Positions 25,201-33,658 of a DNA stretch of 64,000 nucleotides are shown here, piece after piece; the first letter of the stretch is position 1, and each line of letters starts with the position of its first letter. The position numbers and the translations under genes were made by a program. The notes beneath the pieces are model-generated. The model had not been told where the DNA came from and searched no databases. It worked only from the letters and a program-made list of their open reading frames with translations. The stretch is from Streptomyces acidiscabies (GTDB taxonomy: Bacteria; Actinomycetota; Actinomycetes; Streptomycetales; Streptomycetaceae), in NCBI RefSeq assembly GCF_020010905.1, contig NZ_JAGJBY010000002.1, positions 1,302,001 to 1,366,000 on the forward strand, given 5' to 3'.

Positions 25201-26430
25201 TCAGTTGTCAGACGCCGGATTTCTCGGACCGGCCCCGACCAGTGCGTACGTCTGGCTCGCTATCTCCAGTTCCTCGTCCGTCGGCACGACGGCCACCGCC
25301 ACCCGCGCGCCCTCCGGCGAGATCAGCCGCGCCGCACCGCTGCGTACGGCGTTGCGCGCCGGGTCCACCGCGAGGCCGAGCCCCTCCAGGCCCGCCAGCG
25401 CCGCTGCCCGCACCTCCGCCGTGTTCTCCCCGACCCCGGCCGTGAACGCGACCGCGTCGACCTTTCCGAGCACCGCGTAATACGCCCCGATGTATTTCCG
25501 CAGCCGGTGGACGTAGATCTCGAAGGCGAGTTCCGCCGCCTTGTCGCCCTCGTCGACCCGCCGCCGGATCTCCCGCATGTCGTTGTCGCCGCAGAGCCCG
25601 ACGAGCCCGCTCCTCTTGTTGAGGAGAGTGTCGATGTCGTCCGTGGACATTCCGCCAACCCGCGCCAAATGGAAGATGACGGCGGGGTCCAGGTCACCGG
25701 AACGCGTACCCATCACGAGCCCCTCCAAAGGCGTCAGCCCCATCGAGGTGTCCACGCACCGGCCCCCGCGCACGGCCGACGCCGACGCCCCGTTGCCCAG
25801 GTGCAGCACGATCACGTTCACCTCCTCCGGCGCCTTCCCCAGCAGCTCCGCCGTCGCCCGGGACACGTACGCGTGCGACGTGCCGTGGAAGCCGTACCGG
25901 CGGATGCGGTACTCGTCCGCCGTCGCCACGTCGATCGCGTACCGGGCCGCCGACTCCGGCATCGTCGTGTGGAACGCTGTGTCGAACACGGCGACCTGCG
26001 GGAGGTCGGGGCGCAGCGCCTGGGCCGTGCGGATGCCCGTCAGGTTCGCCGGGTTGTGCAGCGGGGCGACCGGGATGAGGCGCTCGATCTCCGCGAGGAC
26101 GGCGTCGTCGATCACGGTCGGCTTCGTGAACGTCTGGCCGCCGTGCACCACCCGGTGGCCGATCGCCGCCAGCTCGGGGGAGTCGAGGCCCAGGCCGTCC
26201 GCCGCCAGCTCCTCGGCGACGGACTTCAGCGCCGCCCCGTGGTCGGGGATCGGGCCCGTGCGCTCGCGCGTGACGTCGGTCGTCAGGTCCGTGTGCTTCA
26301 GGCGGGACGTCTCCTCGCCGATCCGCTCGACCAGGCCCGTCGCGAGACGGCTGCCGTCGGCCATGTCGAGGAGCTGGTACTTGACCGACGACGAGCCGGA
26401 GTTGAGGACGAGGACGCGGGTCGCGGTCAC
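25201..26430 (-). CDS. ackA: acetate kinase
   Basis: A 409-aa enzyme with a GTG start at 26430 that overlaps the pta stop (GTGA). It interconverts acetyl phosphate + ADP with acetate + ATP. The ASKHA motifs are clear: VLVLNSGSSSVKYQLLD, IGHRVVHGG, VAVFDTAFHTTMP, FHGTSHAYV, HLGNGAS and FTAGVGENTAEVR. Paired with Pta, it completes the acetate pathway and can use acetyl phosphate to make ATP under oxygen limitation. Confidence 0.97.
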   Translation of the reverse strand: MTATRVLVLNSGSSSVKYQLLDMADGSRLATGLVERIGEETSRLKHTDLTTDVTRERTGPIPDHGAALKSVAEELAADGLGLDSPELAAIGHRVVHGGQTFTKPTVIDDAVLAEIERLIPVAPLHNPANLTGIRTAQALRPDLPQVAVFDTAFHTTMPESAARYAIDVATADEYRIRRYGFHGTSHAYVSRATAELLGKAPEEVNVIVLHLGNGASASAVRGGRCVDTSMGLTPLEGLVMGTRSGDLDPAVIFHLARVGGMSTDDIDTLLNKRSGLVGLCGDNDMREIRRRVDEGDKAAELAFEIYVHRLRKYIGAYYAVLGKVDAVAFTAGVGENTAEVRAAALAGLEGLGLAVDPARNAVRSGAARLISPEGARVAVAVVPTDEELEIASQTYALVGAGPRNPASDN

Positions 26431-28517
26431 TGGGCTGCCTTCTCTGCGAGCGGGGTCTGGGCCTGGATGGCCGTGATGGCGACGGTGTTGACGATGTCCT
26501 GGACCAGCGCGCCCCGGGACAGGTCGTTGACCGGCTTGCGCAGCCCCTGGAGGACCGGCCCGACCGCGATCGCGCCGGCCGACCGCTGCACCGCCTTGTA
26601 CGTGTTGTTCCCGGTGTTGAGGTCCGGGAAGATCAGCACCGTCGCCTGCCCCGCCACCTCCGAGCCGGGCAGCTTGGTCGCCGCGACCGACGGCTCCACC
26701 GCCGCGTCGTACTGGATCGGCCCCTCGATCTTCAGGTCGGGACGGCGCGAGCGCACCAGCTCGGTCGCCTCGCGGACCTTGTCGACGTCCGCGCCCGAAC
26801 CCGACGTCCCCGTCGAGTACGACAGCATCGCGATCCGCGGCTCCACCCCGAACTGGCCCGCCGTCGCCGCTGCCTGGATCGCGATGTCCGCGAGCTGCTC
26901 CGCGTCCGGGTCCGGGTTGACCGCGCAGTCGCCGTACACGAGGACCTTGTCGGCGAGGCACATGAAGAACACCGACGACACGATCGAGGCGTCCGGCTTG
27001 GTCTTGATGATCTCGAAGGACGGGCGGATCGTCGCCGCCGTGGAGTGGACCGAGCCGGAGACCATGCCGTCGGCCAGGCCCTCCTTCACCATCAGGGTGC
27101 CGAAGTAGTTGACGTCCGAGACGACGTCGTACGCCAGCTCGACCGTGACGCCCTTGTGTGCGCGCAGGGACGCGTACGTCTCGGCGAAGGTGTCGCGCAG
27201 CTCGCTCGACGCCGGGTCGATCAGCTGGGCGTCGCCGAGGTCGATGCCCAGGTCGGCGGCCTTCTTGCGGATCTGGTCGACCGGGCCGAGGAGCGTCAGG
27301 TCGCACACCGAGCGGCGCAGCAGGACCTCCGCCGCGTGCAGGACGCGCGCCTCCGTGCCCTCCGGGAGGACGACGCGGCGGCGGTCCGAGCGGGCCTGCT
27401 CCAGGAGCTTGTGCTCGAACATCATCGGCGTGACGCGGTCGCTGCTCGGAGCCGATACGCGGGTGAGCAGGTCGGCGGTGTCGACGTACCGCTCGAACAG
27501 GCCCAGCGCCGTCTCCGCCTTGCGCGGGGTCGCCGCGCCCAGCTTGCCCTCCAGGGAGAAGAGTTGCTCGGCGGTCGGGAAGCTGGTGCCCCGCACGGAC
27601 AGCACCGGCGTCCCGGGCGCGAGGCGGGCGGCCAGCGTGAGGATGTGCTCGTCCGGCACCTCGTCCAGCGTCAGCACCACCCCCGCGATCGGCGGGGTCC
27701 CGGCGCTGTGCGCGGCCAGCGCGCCGACGACCAGGTCCGCGCGGTCCCCCGGCGTCACCACCAGGCACCCCGGGGTCAGGGCCGCCAGGAAGTTCGGCAG
27801 CATCGCGCCGCCGAAGACGAAACCGAGCGCATCCCGAGCGAGCCCCGAGTCGTCGCCGAGCAGGACCCGCGCGCCCAGCGCGTGCTGCACCTGGGAGACC
27901 GTCGGAGCCGAGAGGGCCGGCTCGTCCGGCAGGACGTGACACGGCACCGGGAGCCTGTTCGCGAGGCGGTCCGCTATCTCGTCCCGGTCCTCGCGGGCCA
28001 CCCGGTTGACGACCATCGCCAGCACGTCGCAGCCCAGGCTGTCGTACGCGCGGAACGCGTTGTGGGTCTCCGCGCGCACCGACTCCGCGGTCTGCCGCCG
28101 GCCGCCGACCACCGGGATCACCGACGCCCCGAACTCGTTCGCCAGGCGGGCGTTCAGCGACAGCTCGTCCGGGAACTGGGTGTCCGCGTAGTCCGTGCCG
28201 AGGACCAGGACGACGTCGTACTCCCGCGCGACCTTGTGGAAACGGTCGACCAGCGTCGACACCAGCTCGTCCGTGCCCCGCTCGGCCTGGAGCGTCGACG
28301 CCTCGTGGTAGTCCATGCCGTACACCGACGACGCGTCCTGCGCCAGGCGGTAGCGGGCGCGCAGGAGCTCGAAGAGGCGGTCCGGGCCGTCGTGGACCAG
28401 CGGGCGGAAGACGCCCACGCGGTCGACCTGGCGGGTCAGCAGCTCCATGACCCCCAACTCGACGACCTGGCGGCCGTCGCCGCGGTCGATCCCGGTCACG
28501 TACACGCTGCGCGTCAC
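26427..28517 (-). CDS. pta: phosphate acetyltransferase (long, three-domain type)
   Basis: A 696-aa enzyme. The GTG at 28517 is chosen because it has a GGAG site and precedes SVYVTGIDRGDGRQVVELG. The N-terminal BioD-like domain has a degenerate P-loop (GDGRQ rather than GKT). A DRTGG-like middle domain follows (VLGDDSGLARDALGFVFGGAM). The catalytic PTA domain spans about residues 370-690 (MMFEHKLLEQARSDRRRVVLPEG, ADGMVSGSVHSTAATIRP, YSTGTSGSGADVDKV). It makes acetyl phosphate from acetyl-CoA, directly upstream of ackA. The N-terminal domains in such long Pta proteins are regulatory. Confidence 0.96.
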   Translation of the reverse strand: MTRSVYVTGIDRGDGRQVVELGVMELLTRQVDRVGVFRPLVHDGPDRLFELLRARYRLAQDASSVYGMDYHEASTLQAERGTDELVSTLVDRFHKVAREYDVVLVLGTDYADTQFPDELSLNARLANEFGASVIPVVGGRRQTAESVRAETHNAFRAYDSLGCDVLAMVVNRVAREDRDEIADRLANRLPVPCHVLPDEPALSAPTVSQVQHALGARVLLGDDSGLARDALGFVFGGAMLPNFLAALTPGCLVVTPGDRADLVVGALAAHSAGTPPIAGVVLTLDEVPDEHILTLAARLAPGTPVLSVRGTSFPTAEQLFSLEGKLGAATPRKAETALGLFERYVDTADLLTRVSAPSSDRVTPMMFEHKLLEQARSDRRRVVLPEGTEARVLHAAEVLLRRSVCDLTLLGPVDQIRKKAADLGIDLGDAQLIDPASSELRDTFAETYASLRAHKGVTVELAYDVVSDVNYFGTLMVKEGLADGMVSGSVHSTAATIRPSFEIIKTKPDASIVSSVFFMCLADKVLVYGDCAVNPDPDAEQLADIAIQAAATAGQFGVEPRIAMLSYSTGTSGSGADVDKVREATELVRSRRPDLKIEGPIQYDAAVEPSVAATKLPGSEVAGQATVLIFPDLNTGNNTYKAVQRSAGAIAVGPVLQGLRKPVNDLSRGALVQDIVNTVAITAIQAQTPLAEKAAQ

Positions 28518-28621
28518 CCGTCGTCTCCGTTTCCTGTCGATCTCGTGCTGTTGTGAGGGGATCGTTCCGAGCGGCCCGATCGGTTCACGAAGAGTCACCC
28601 ACACAGGTGAGCAGAACCCTC

Positions 28622-28650
28622 TTGACAATACCCTCGGGCCTGGATAAGGC
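28622..28650 (+). promoter_or_regulatory. possible pfkA promoter
   Basis: TTGACA at 28622..28627 is a consensus -35 hexamer, 109 bp before the pfkA start. GGATAA(GG) about 16 bases downstream is the best -10 nearby but is imperfect. The 219-bp divergent region between pta and pfkA otherwise shows only a GGAGG-containing hairpin-like stretch. Confidence 0.4.
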
Positions 28651-28736
28651 GCCCGCCAGTCCCTGGAGGGACACAGCGGCATGAAAGAATCGAAGAAGGC
28701 TCACACACCCCGACAGCGAGCAGGAGACACAGCACG

Positions 28737-29762
28737 ATGCGCATCGGAGTTCTCACAGCGGGCGGCGACTGCCCCGGCCTGAACGCAGTGATCCGGTCGG
28801 TCGTGCACCGGGCGATCGACAACTACGGCGACGAGGTCATCGGCTTCGAGGACGGCTACTCCGGCCTCCTCGACGGCCGCTACCGCGCCCTCGACCTGGA
28901 GTCCGTCAGCGGCATCCTCGCGCTCGGCGGCACCATCCTCGGCTCGTCCCGCCTGGAGCGCGACCGCCTGCGCGAGGCGTGCGAGAACGCCTCCGACATG
29001 ATCCACGAGTTCGGCATCGACGCGCTCATCCCGATCGGCGGCGAGGGCACCCTCACGGCCGCGCGCATGCTCTCCGACGCCGGCCTGCCCGTCGTCGGCG
29101 TACCCAAAACCATCGACAACGACATCTCCGCCACCGACCGCACCTTCGGCTTCGACACGGCCGTCGGCGTCGCCACCGAGGCGATGGACCGGCTCAAGAC
29201 CACCGCCGAGTCCCACCAGCGCGTCATGGTCGTCGAGGTCATGGGCCGGCACGCCGGGTGGATCGCCCTCGAATCCGGCATGGCCGCCGGCGCGCACGGC
29301 ATCTGCCTGCCCGAGCGCCCCTTCGACCCCGCCGACCTCGTCAAACTGGTCGAGGAACGCTTCGCGCGCGGCAAGAAGTTCGCCGTCATCTGCGTCGCCG
29401 AGGGCGCGCACCCCGCCGAGGGCTCCATGGACTACGGCAAGGGCGCGATCGACCAGTTCGGCCACGAGCGCTTCCAGGGCATCGGTACGGCGCTCGCGCG
29501 CGAGCTGGAGCGCCGGCTCGGCAAGGAGGCCCGGCCGGTGATCCTCGGCCACGTCCAGCGCGGGGGCACCCCCACCGCGTACGACCGTGTCCTCGCCACC
29601 CGCTTCGGCTGGCACGCCGTCGAGGCCGCCCACCGGGGGGAGTTCGGCCGCATGACCGCCCTGCGCGGCACCGACATCGTCATGGTCCCGTTCGTCGAGG
29701 CCGTCACCGAGCTGAAGCGCGTCCCCGTCGAGCGGATGGACGAGGCCGAGTCGGTCTTCTAG
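28737..29762 (+). CDS. pfkA: 6-phosphofructokinase
   Basis: A 341-aa enzyme (MRIGVLTAGGDCPGLNAVIR) with GCAGGAGA upstream of the ATG. It phosphorylates fructose 6-phosphate. Catalytic elements: PKTIDNDI, VMGRHAGWIA and GHVQRGGTPTAYDR. The phosphodonor loop reads GGEGT (Gly at the position that is Asp in PPi enzymes), which favours ATP. The Lys in PKTIDND is shared with the PPi-type group, as in other actinobacterial group-III PfkA proteins. It is divergent from pta-ackA, placing glycolytic entry and acetate overflow side by side. Confidence 0.96.
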   Translation: MRIGVLTAGGDCPGLNAVIRSVVHRAIDNYGDEVIGFEDGYSGLLDGRYRALDLESVSGILALGGTILGSSRLERDRLREACENASDMIHEFGIDALIPIGGEGTLTAARMLSDAGLPVVGVPKTIDNDISATDRTFGFDTAVGVATEAMDRLKTTAESHQRVMVVEVMGRHAGWIALESGMAAGAHGICLPERPFDPADLVKLVEERFARGKKFAVICVAEGAHPAEGSMDYGKGAIDQFGHERFQGIGTALARELERRLGKEARPVILGHVQRGGTPTAYDRVLATRFGWHAVEAAHRGEFGRMTALRGTDIVMVPFVEAVTELKRVPVERMDEAESVF

Positions 29763-29788
29763 GCGCCGGTTCCGGGCAGGCTTCCTTC

Positions 29789-30241
29789 ATGGACGCTCTG
29801 TACGAAGCCGGCGGCACCCTCGACGAACACGCCCGCGCGCGCCTTCTGGCCCCCAACTTCTGGCACCTCGCCACGGTCGGGCCCGATGGCGCGCCCCAAG
29901 TCTCGCCGATGTGGGCGGACTTGGTGGACGACCAGGTGGTCGTCAACACGTCCATCGGACGGGTGAAGGAACGCAACCTCCGCCGTAATCCGTGGGTTTC
30001 GCTCTCCCACCACGATCCGCAGAATCCGTACGACCGGGTCGAGATCCGGGGGCGGGTCGTGCGGTTCGTGGAGGGGGAGGAGGCGGAGCGGGGGATGGAT
30101 CGGCTCACTCAGAAGTATCTGGGGGTGGAGCGGTATCCGTGGTTGATGGCGGGGGAGCGGCGGGTGGTCCTCGTCATCGAGCCGGTGCGGGTGCGGCACG
30201 TTGTGGGGGTGGAGCCGTTTTCGGCGGGGTCAGGGGGATAG
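29789..30241 (+). CDS. PPOX class F420-dependent enzyme
   Basis: A 150-aa split-barrel flavin-type protein. The ATG at 29789 begins MDALYEAGGTLDEHARARLLAPNFWHLATVGPDG. Family patterns are QVSPMWADLVDDQVVVNTSIGRVKERNLRRNPWVSLS and YDRVEIRGRVVRF. In actinobacteria this family usually binds coenzyme F420 and carries out low-potential reductions; the substrate is unknown. It follows pfkA by 26 bp and may be cotranscribed. It overlaps the convergent NB-ARC gene by 12 bp. Confidence 0.88.
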   Translation: MDALYEAGGTLDEHARARLLAPNFWHLATVGPDGAPQVSPMWADLVDDQVVVNTSIGRVKERNLRRNPWVSLSHHDPQNPYDRVEIRGRVVRFVEGEEAERGMDRLTQKYLGVERYPWLMAGERRVVLVIEPVRVRHVVGVEPFSAGSGG

Positions 30242-32152
30242 GTCGGTGGCTTGGGCGCGGGCTTGGGCGGCATCGGCGGGGGAGTTGGCCAGGGTGTAGG
30301 CCTCGGCGGCTTCCAGGAGGAGGGCGCGTGCGTCGACGGCCGGGCTGACCTCGGCCAGGGCTTCGAGGGTGAAGCCGACCCAGTACCAGTTCTCGAACTC
30401 CCGGTAGATCTCCAGCGCTTCGGTGTACGACTCGATCGCTTCCTCGGTCCGTCCGGCGTCGCCCAGGCTGTCACCGAGGTAGCGGAGAGCCAGTGCCGTA
30501 CCCACTCGGTCCGCGGCAGCCCGGAACAGTTCATGGGACCGGACGTGGGCGTCGATCGCTTCGTCCGTCCGGCCGCTCCTCCGGAGGGAGTTGCCGACGT
30601 TGACCAATGCTCTGGCCTCACCGAGGAGGTCCCCGTCGGCCTGGAGCAGATCCCTCGCCTTCATGCCGGCGTCGAGAGCTTCCTCGTTCCGGCCGGCCTC
30701 GTCGAGTGCCGCGCTGAGGTTGGTCCATGTCATGGCGATGGCGTGGCGTTCCCCGTCGTCCTGGAACAGGTGGAGCGAGCGGGTGTGGGCGTCGACCGAC
30801 TCCTCGAACCGGCCGGTCCAGAACAGGCCGGTGCCGAGGATTCCCCACGCGAAGGCCTCGGCGTAGGGGGCCCTCATACGCTGTGCGGCTTCCTGCGCGG
30901 CCCGGCTCACAGCGATCATGTCCTCGTAGTACCGCCGCCAGTCGAGGTACGTCCACAGCAACCAGGCCAGTTCCACCACCTGGATCGCAGACTGTTCCTC
31001 GCGGGACCACTCCGCCACCGCGACGAGTCCCGCGCGTTCGCTGTCGCACCACGCGAGAGCCTCCTCCCGGCTCCCCAGCAACTCGGGTACGTCCTTCCCC
31101 GGCTGCCACTTGAGCCAGGCATCGGCTGCCCCCAACCACCGTGTGTAGTACGCCAGAAGCCGCTCCCGAGCCGGCCCCGCCTCCCCCTCCCTCACCACCC
31201 CCACCCCGAACGCCCGCACCAGGTCGTGCACCCGCCACCGGTCGGCCTGCCCCTCGACCACGGAGACCAGACACCGCGCCGCGAGATCCTCCAGCAGACC
31301 GGTCACCGTCCTGGCGGAGAGGTCGGCAAGGGCTGCGACGGACTCCGTTCCGGTCTCCGCTCCTGGTGCCAGGCACAACAGCCGCAGCAGGCGGGCGAGT
31401 TTAGGTGACAGGCGGCGGTACGAGGTCTCAAGTACCGGGCGCAGGACGAGGGAACGGCCGTAGAGGTCCGTGCCGGGGCTCGCGTTGTCGAGGACGGTCG
31501 TCGCGTCGCCGGTCTCGCGGATCTCGGTCACCAGGGACGCGATGTCCCGGCGTCGGCGCCGACGGAGCATCGCCGCCGCGATCTGGAGCGCCAGCGGCAA
31601 GTGGCCGCACAGATCGGCGAGTTCGCGGAGTTGCTGCGGCTCGCGTTGGGGGCGGTCGTCGCGTTCGTCCGTCGTGTGGAGGGCCCGGGTGATGAGGGTG
31701 ACGGAGTCGTCCGGGGGCAGGGTTTCCAGGTCGATCAGGCGGAGGGGGAGGGAGTCGGGGCGGTCGCGGGAGGTGATGAGGATGCGGTGGTGGGCGGTGC
31801 TCGGGAGGAGGGGGAGGTACTGCGCCGGGTCCGAGGCGTTGTCCAGGATCAGGAGGGTTCGATCGTCGCGGGTCGCCAACAGGTCGGCATACAGGTCGTG
31901 TTGGCGCTCCGGCGTCGGTGGGAGGTCCTGGCCTTGTACGCCCAGTGCGTCGAGCAGCGCCAGGATCGCCTGGTCCGCCGTGACCGGGTCGTCGTCGTAG
32001 CCCCGTAGGTCTACGAACAGGGTCCCTCCGGGGAACCAGCCGTCGCCCCGGGCTTGGTGGGCCGCCTCGACCGCCAGGGCCGTCTTGCCGATGCCTCCCA
32101 TGCCTGTGACCGCGAAGATCAGGACCGGGTGCGACGCCGAGTCCGGTGCCAA
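30230..32152 (-). CDS. NB-ARC/TPR protein (NLR-like), 5' end split from nucleosidase frame
   Basis: A 640-aa product if started at TTG 32152. It has the P-loop GMGGIGKT (17-24), Walker B TLLILDN, an ITSRD sensor, LCGHLPLAL and a VHD (MHD-type) motif at 308-310. TPR repeats follow from about 400 to the end. Homology clearly starts earlier: reading upstream in frame gives the conserved GFTGRTTELARLL box, but there is no ATG, GTG or TTG between the TAG at 32393 and 32152. The frame abuts the nucleosidase gene and is exactly +1 to it. The natural product is therefore likely a nucleosidase-NB-ARC-TPR fusion (about 948 aa), interrupted by one base or joined by frameshifting. TTG 32152 is only a formal start. 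Confidence 0.82.
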   Translation of the reverse strand: MAPDSASHPVLIFAVTGMGGIGKTALAVEAAHQARGDGWFPGGTLFVDLRGYDDDPVTADQAILALLDALGVQGQDLPPTPERQHDLYADLLATRDDRTLLILDNASDPAQYLPLLPSTAHHRILITSRDRPDSLPLRLIDLETLPPDDSVTLITRALHTTDERDDRPQREPQQLRELADLCGHLPLALQIAAAMLRRRRRRDIASLVTEIRETGDATTVLDNASPGTDLYGRSLVLRPVLETSYRRLSPKLARLLRLLCLAPGAETGTESVAALADLSARTVTGLLEDLAARCLVSVVEGQADRWRVHDLVRAFGVGVVREGEAGPARERLLAYYTRWLGAADAWLKWQPGKDVPELLGSREEALAWCDSERAGLVAVAEWSREEQSAIQVVELAWLLWTYLDWRRYYEDMIAVSRAAQEAAQRMRAPYAEAFAWGILGTGLFWTGRFEESVDAHTRSLHLFQDDGERHAIAMTWTNLSAALDEAGRNEEALDAGMKARDLLQADGDLLGEARALVNVGNSLRRSGRTDEAIDAHVRSHELFRAAADRVGTALALRYLGDSLGDAGRTEEAIESYTEALEIYREFENWYWVGFTLEALAEVSPAVDARALLLEAAEAYTLANSPADAAQARAQATDLSP

Positions 32153-32246
32153 GTGGGGGAGGAGGCGGGCCAGTTCGGTGGTGCGGCCGGTGAAGCCTGG
32201 TGGGCGGGGTGGGAGGGTCGTGGTCGCTCGGGGGACCGGGCCGTGT

Positions 32247-33077
32247 TTACGGGGTGCCGGTCTGCTTTCCGATGACGGGGCCGTTGAAGGTGCCGCCGCT
32301 GAAGTCGATGTGGTCGCCGCCGTACGTGTGGCCTCCGCTTTTGGGGCCCTCCTGGGTTGTACGCGGCTGGTGCTTGCGCAGGATCGCGATCGCTACCTTC
32401 GCCGCCTGTTCCGCCGCGCGTTTCTGGGAACCCGAGGCGTCTGCTTTGTGCTTGTCCGGGTTCGCGAAGTCGCTGATGCCTCGGATCACCAGGGCGTCCA
32501 ACTGGCCGCTGAGGTGGGCCGCGTGGGAGGCGCCGGAGCCTTCCATCTCGATGGCGTAGGCGTCGTTGTAGGAGCGGCGGATGCGGGCGGCGAAGTCGGA
32601 GCGCTGGTCCGCGAGGACCACGTCGCCGCAGGCGATCGGCTTGCGGTGGCCCCGTACCTCCGGGCTCAGGTCCCGCAGCGCCGAGCGGGCCGCCTGGACC
32701 AGGGCGTGGGAGCCGTGCCAGCTCTCCGGGCGTTCCAGGTGGCCCTCGGGGGTGATTTTGCCGCCCTGGACGGCGTACACCTTCGTCCCCACGACCACGT
32801 CGCCGAGCTCCAGGTCGTCCTTCAGGCCCCCCGCCACGCCCACGAACAGGAGTGCCTCGGGGTGGAGTTCGGTGATGATCTGCTTCGCGAGGATCGCCGT
32901 CGTGAGGGCGCCCTCGCCGAGTTCCGCGACGGCGAGGGTCCAGTCGGTGCCATCAAGTCGGCCTTGTTCCAGGCGAGTTCCATCGGGCAACGTGATTTCC
33001 GTCGGCTCCCCGAGGTACGGGTGCACGGCGTCGTACTCGACGGGCAGGGCGGTGAGGATCACGGCTGTGTGCGGCAC
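32247..33077 (-). CDS. MTA/SAH nucleosidase-like (PNP fold) protein with C-terminal Gly-rich motif
   Basis: A 276-aa protein with a GTG start. It has the MTAN/PNP fold: TALPVEYDAV (E14), FVGVAGGL, GDVVVGTKVYAVQGG, the AIEMEG substrate motif (177-180) and the catalytic GISD (D203). It should cleave a purine N-glycosidic bond, possibly in a stress-controlled way. Residues 252-271 read GGDHIDFSGGTFNGPVIGKQ after a short linker. Nearly the same motif starts the NB-ARC protein at 33655. The TAA at 32247 ends the frame one base out of register with the downstream NB-ARC frame. It is divergent from 33125 across only 47 bp. Confidence 0.88.
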   Translation of the reverse strand: MPHTAVILTALPVEYDAVHPYLGEPTEITLPDGTRLEQGRLDGTDWTLAVAELGEGALTTAILAKQIITELHPEALLFVGVAGGLKDDLELGDVVVGTKVYAVQGGKITPEGHLERPESWHGSHALVQAARSALRDLSPEVRGHRKPIACGDVVLADQRSDFAARIRRSYNDAYAIEMEGSGASHAAHLSGQLDALVIRGISDFANPDKHKADASGSQKRAAEQAAKVAIAILRKHQPRTTQEGPKSGGHTYGGDHIDFSGGTFNGPVIGKQTGTP

Positions 33078-33124
33078 GCCTTTAAGGTACTGCCAAGTCG
33101 TCGGGGGAATGGGGTAGGACGGGA

Positions 33125-33658
33125 ATGTCGGAACAAGACGTCAGCGCGGGGCAGTTGCTGCTCGCGGAGTACGAGAGCATCAAGGACGAGCAGAAGGCCC
33201 GGATCGGGTTCCGGGACAACCTGCTGTACGTGACCCTGACCGTCGTCGCGGCGGTCATCGCGGCGGCGGCTCAGGCCAAGCGGGGCGAGATGCTGCTCGC
33301 GTTGCCGCCGGTGTGCGTGGTGCTGGGATGGACGTACCTCGTCAACGACGAGAAGATCTCGGCGATCGGCCGGTATGTACGGGAGGAGTTGGCGCCCCGG
33401 CTCTCCGAACTTGCGGTGCCCGGTGGGGGGTTCACCGCATTCGGGTGGGAGGTCGCGCATCGGGGGGACAGGCGGCGGAAGTCCCGTAAGCGGGTTCAAC
33501 TGGCCGTGGATCTCCTGGCGTTCTGCGTCGTACCGCTTGCCGCGCTGGTGGTGTTCTGGGTGGGGGCCGGTGGGCAGCCGATGCTGGTGGTGCTGTCGGG
33601 GGTGGAGGCGTTGACTGTGGTGGGGTTGGGGGCTCAGGTCGTGGCGTACGCGCGGTGA
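33125..33658 (+). CDS. small four-helix membrane protein of the NLR cluster
   Basis: A 177-aa protein with four predicted membrane segments: about residues 33-51, 57-74, 125-146 and 153-174. Cytosolic parts are charged (SIKDEQKARIGFRDN and RGDRRRKSRKRVQ). No family is recognised. Its stop overlaps the start of the NB-ARC gene (GTGA), so the two are translationally coupled. It shares a 47-bp divergent promoter region with the nucleosidase gene. Small membrane proteins are frequent partners or effectors in NLR-type conflict systems; that role here is inference. Confidence 0.75.
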   Translation: MSEQDVSAGQLLLAEYESIKDEQKARIGFRDNLLYVTLTVVAAVIAAAAQAKRGEMLLALPPVCVVLGWTYLVNDEKISAIGRYVREELAPRLSELAVPGGGFTAFGWEVAHRGDRRRKSRKRVQLAVDLLAFCVVPLAALVVFWVGAGGQPMLVVLSGVEALTVVGLGAQVVAYAR

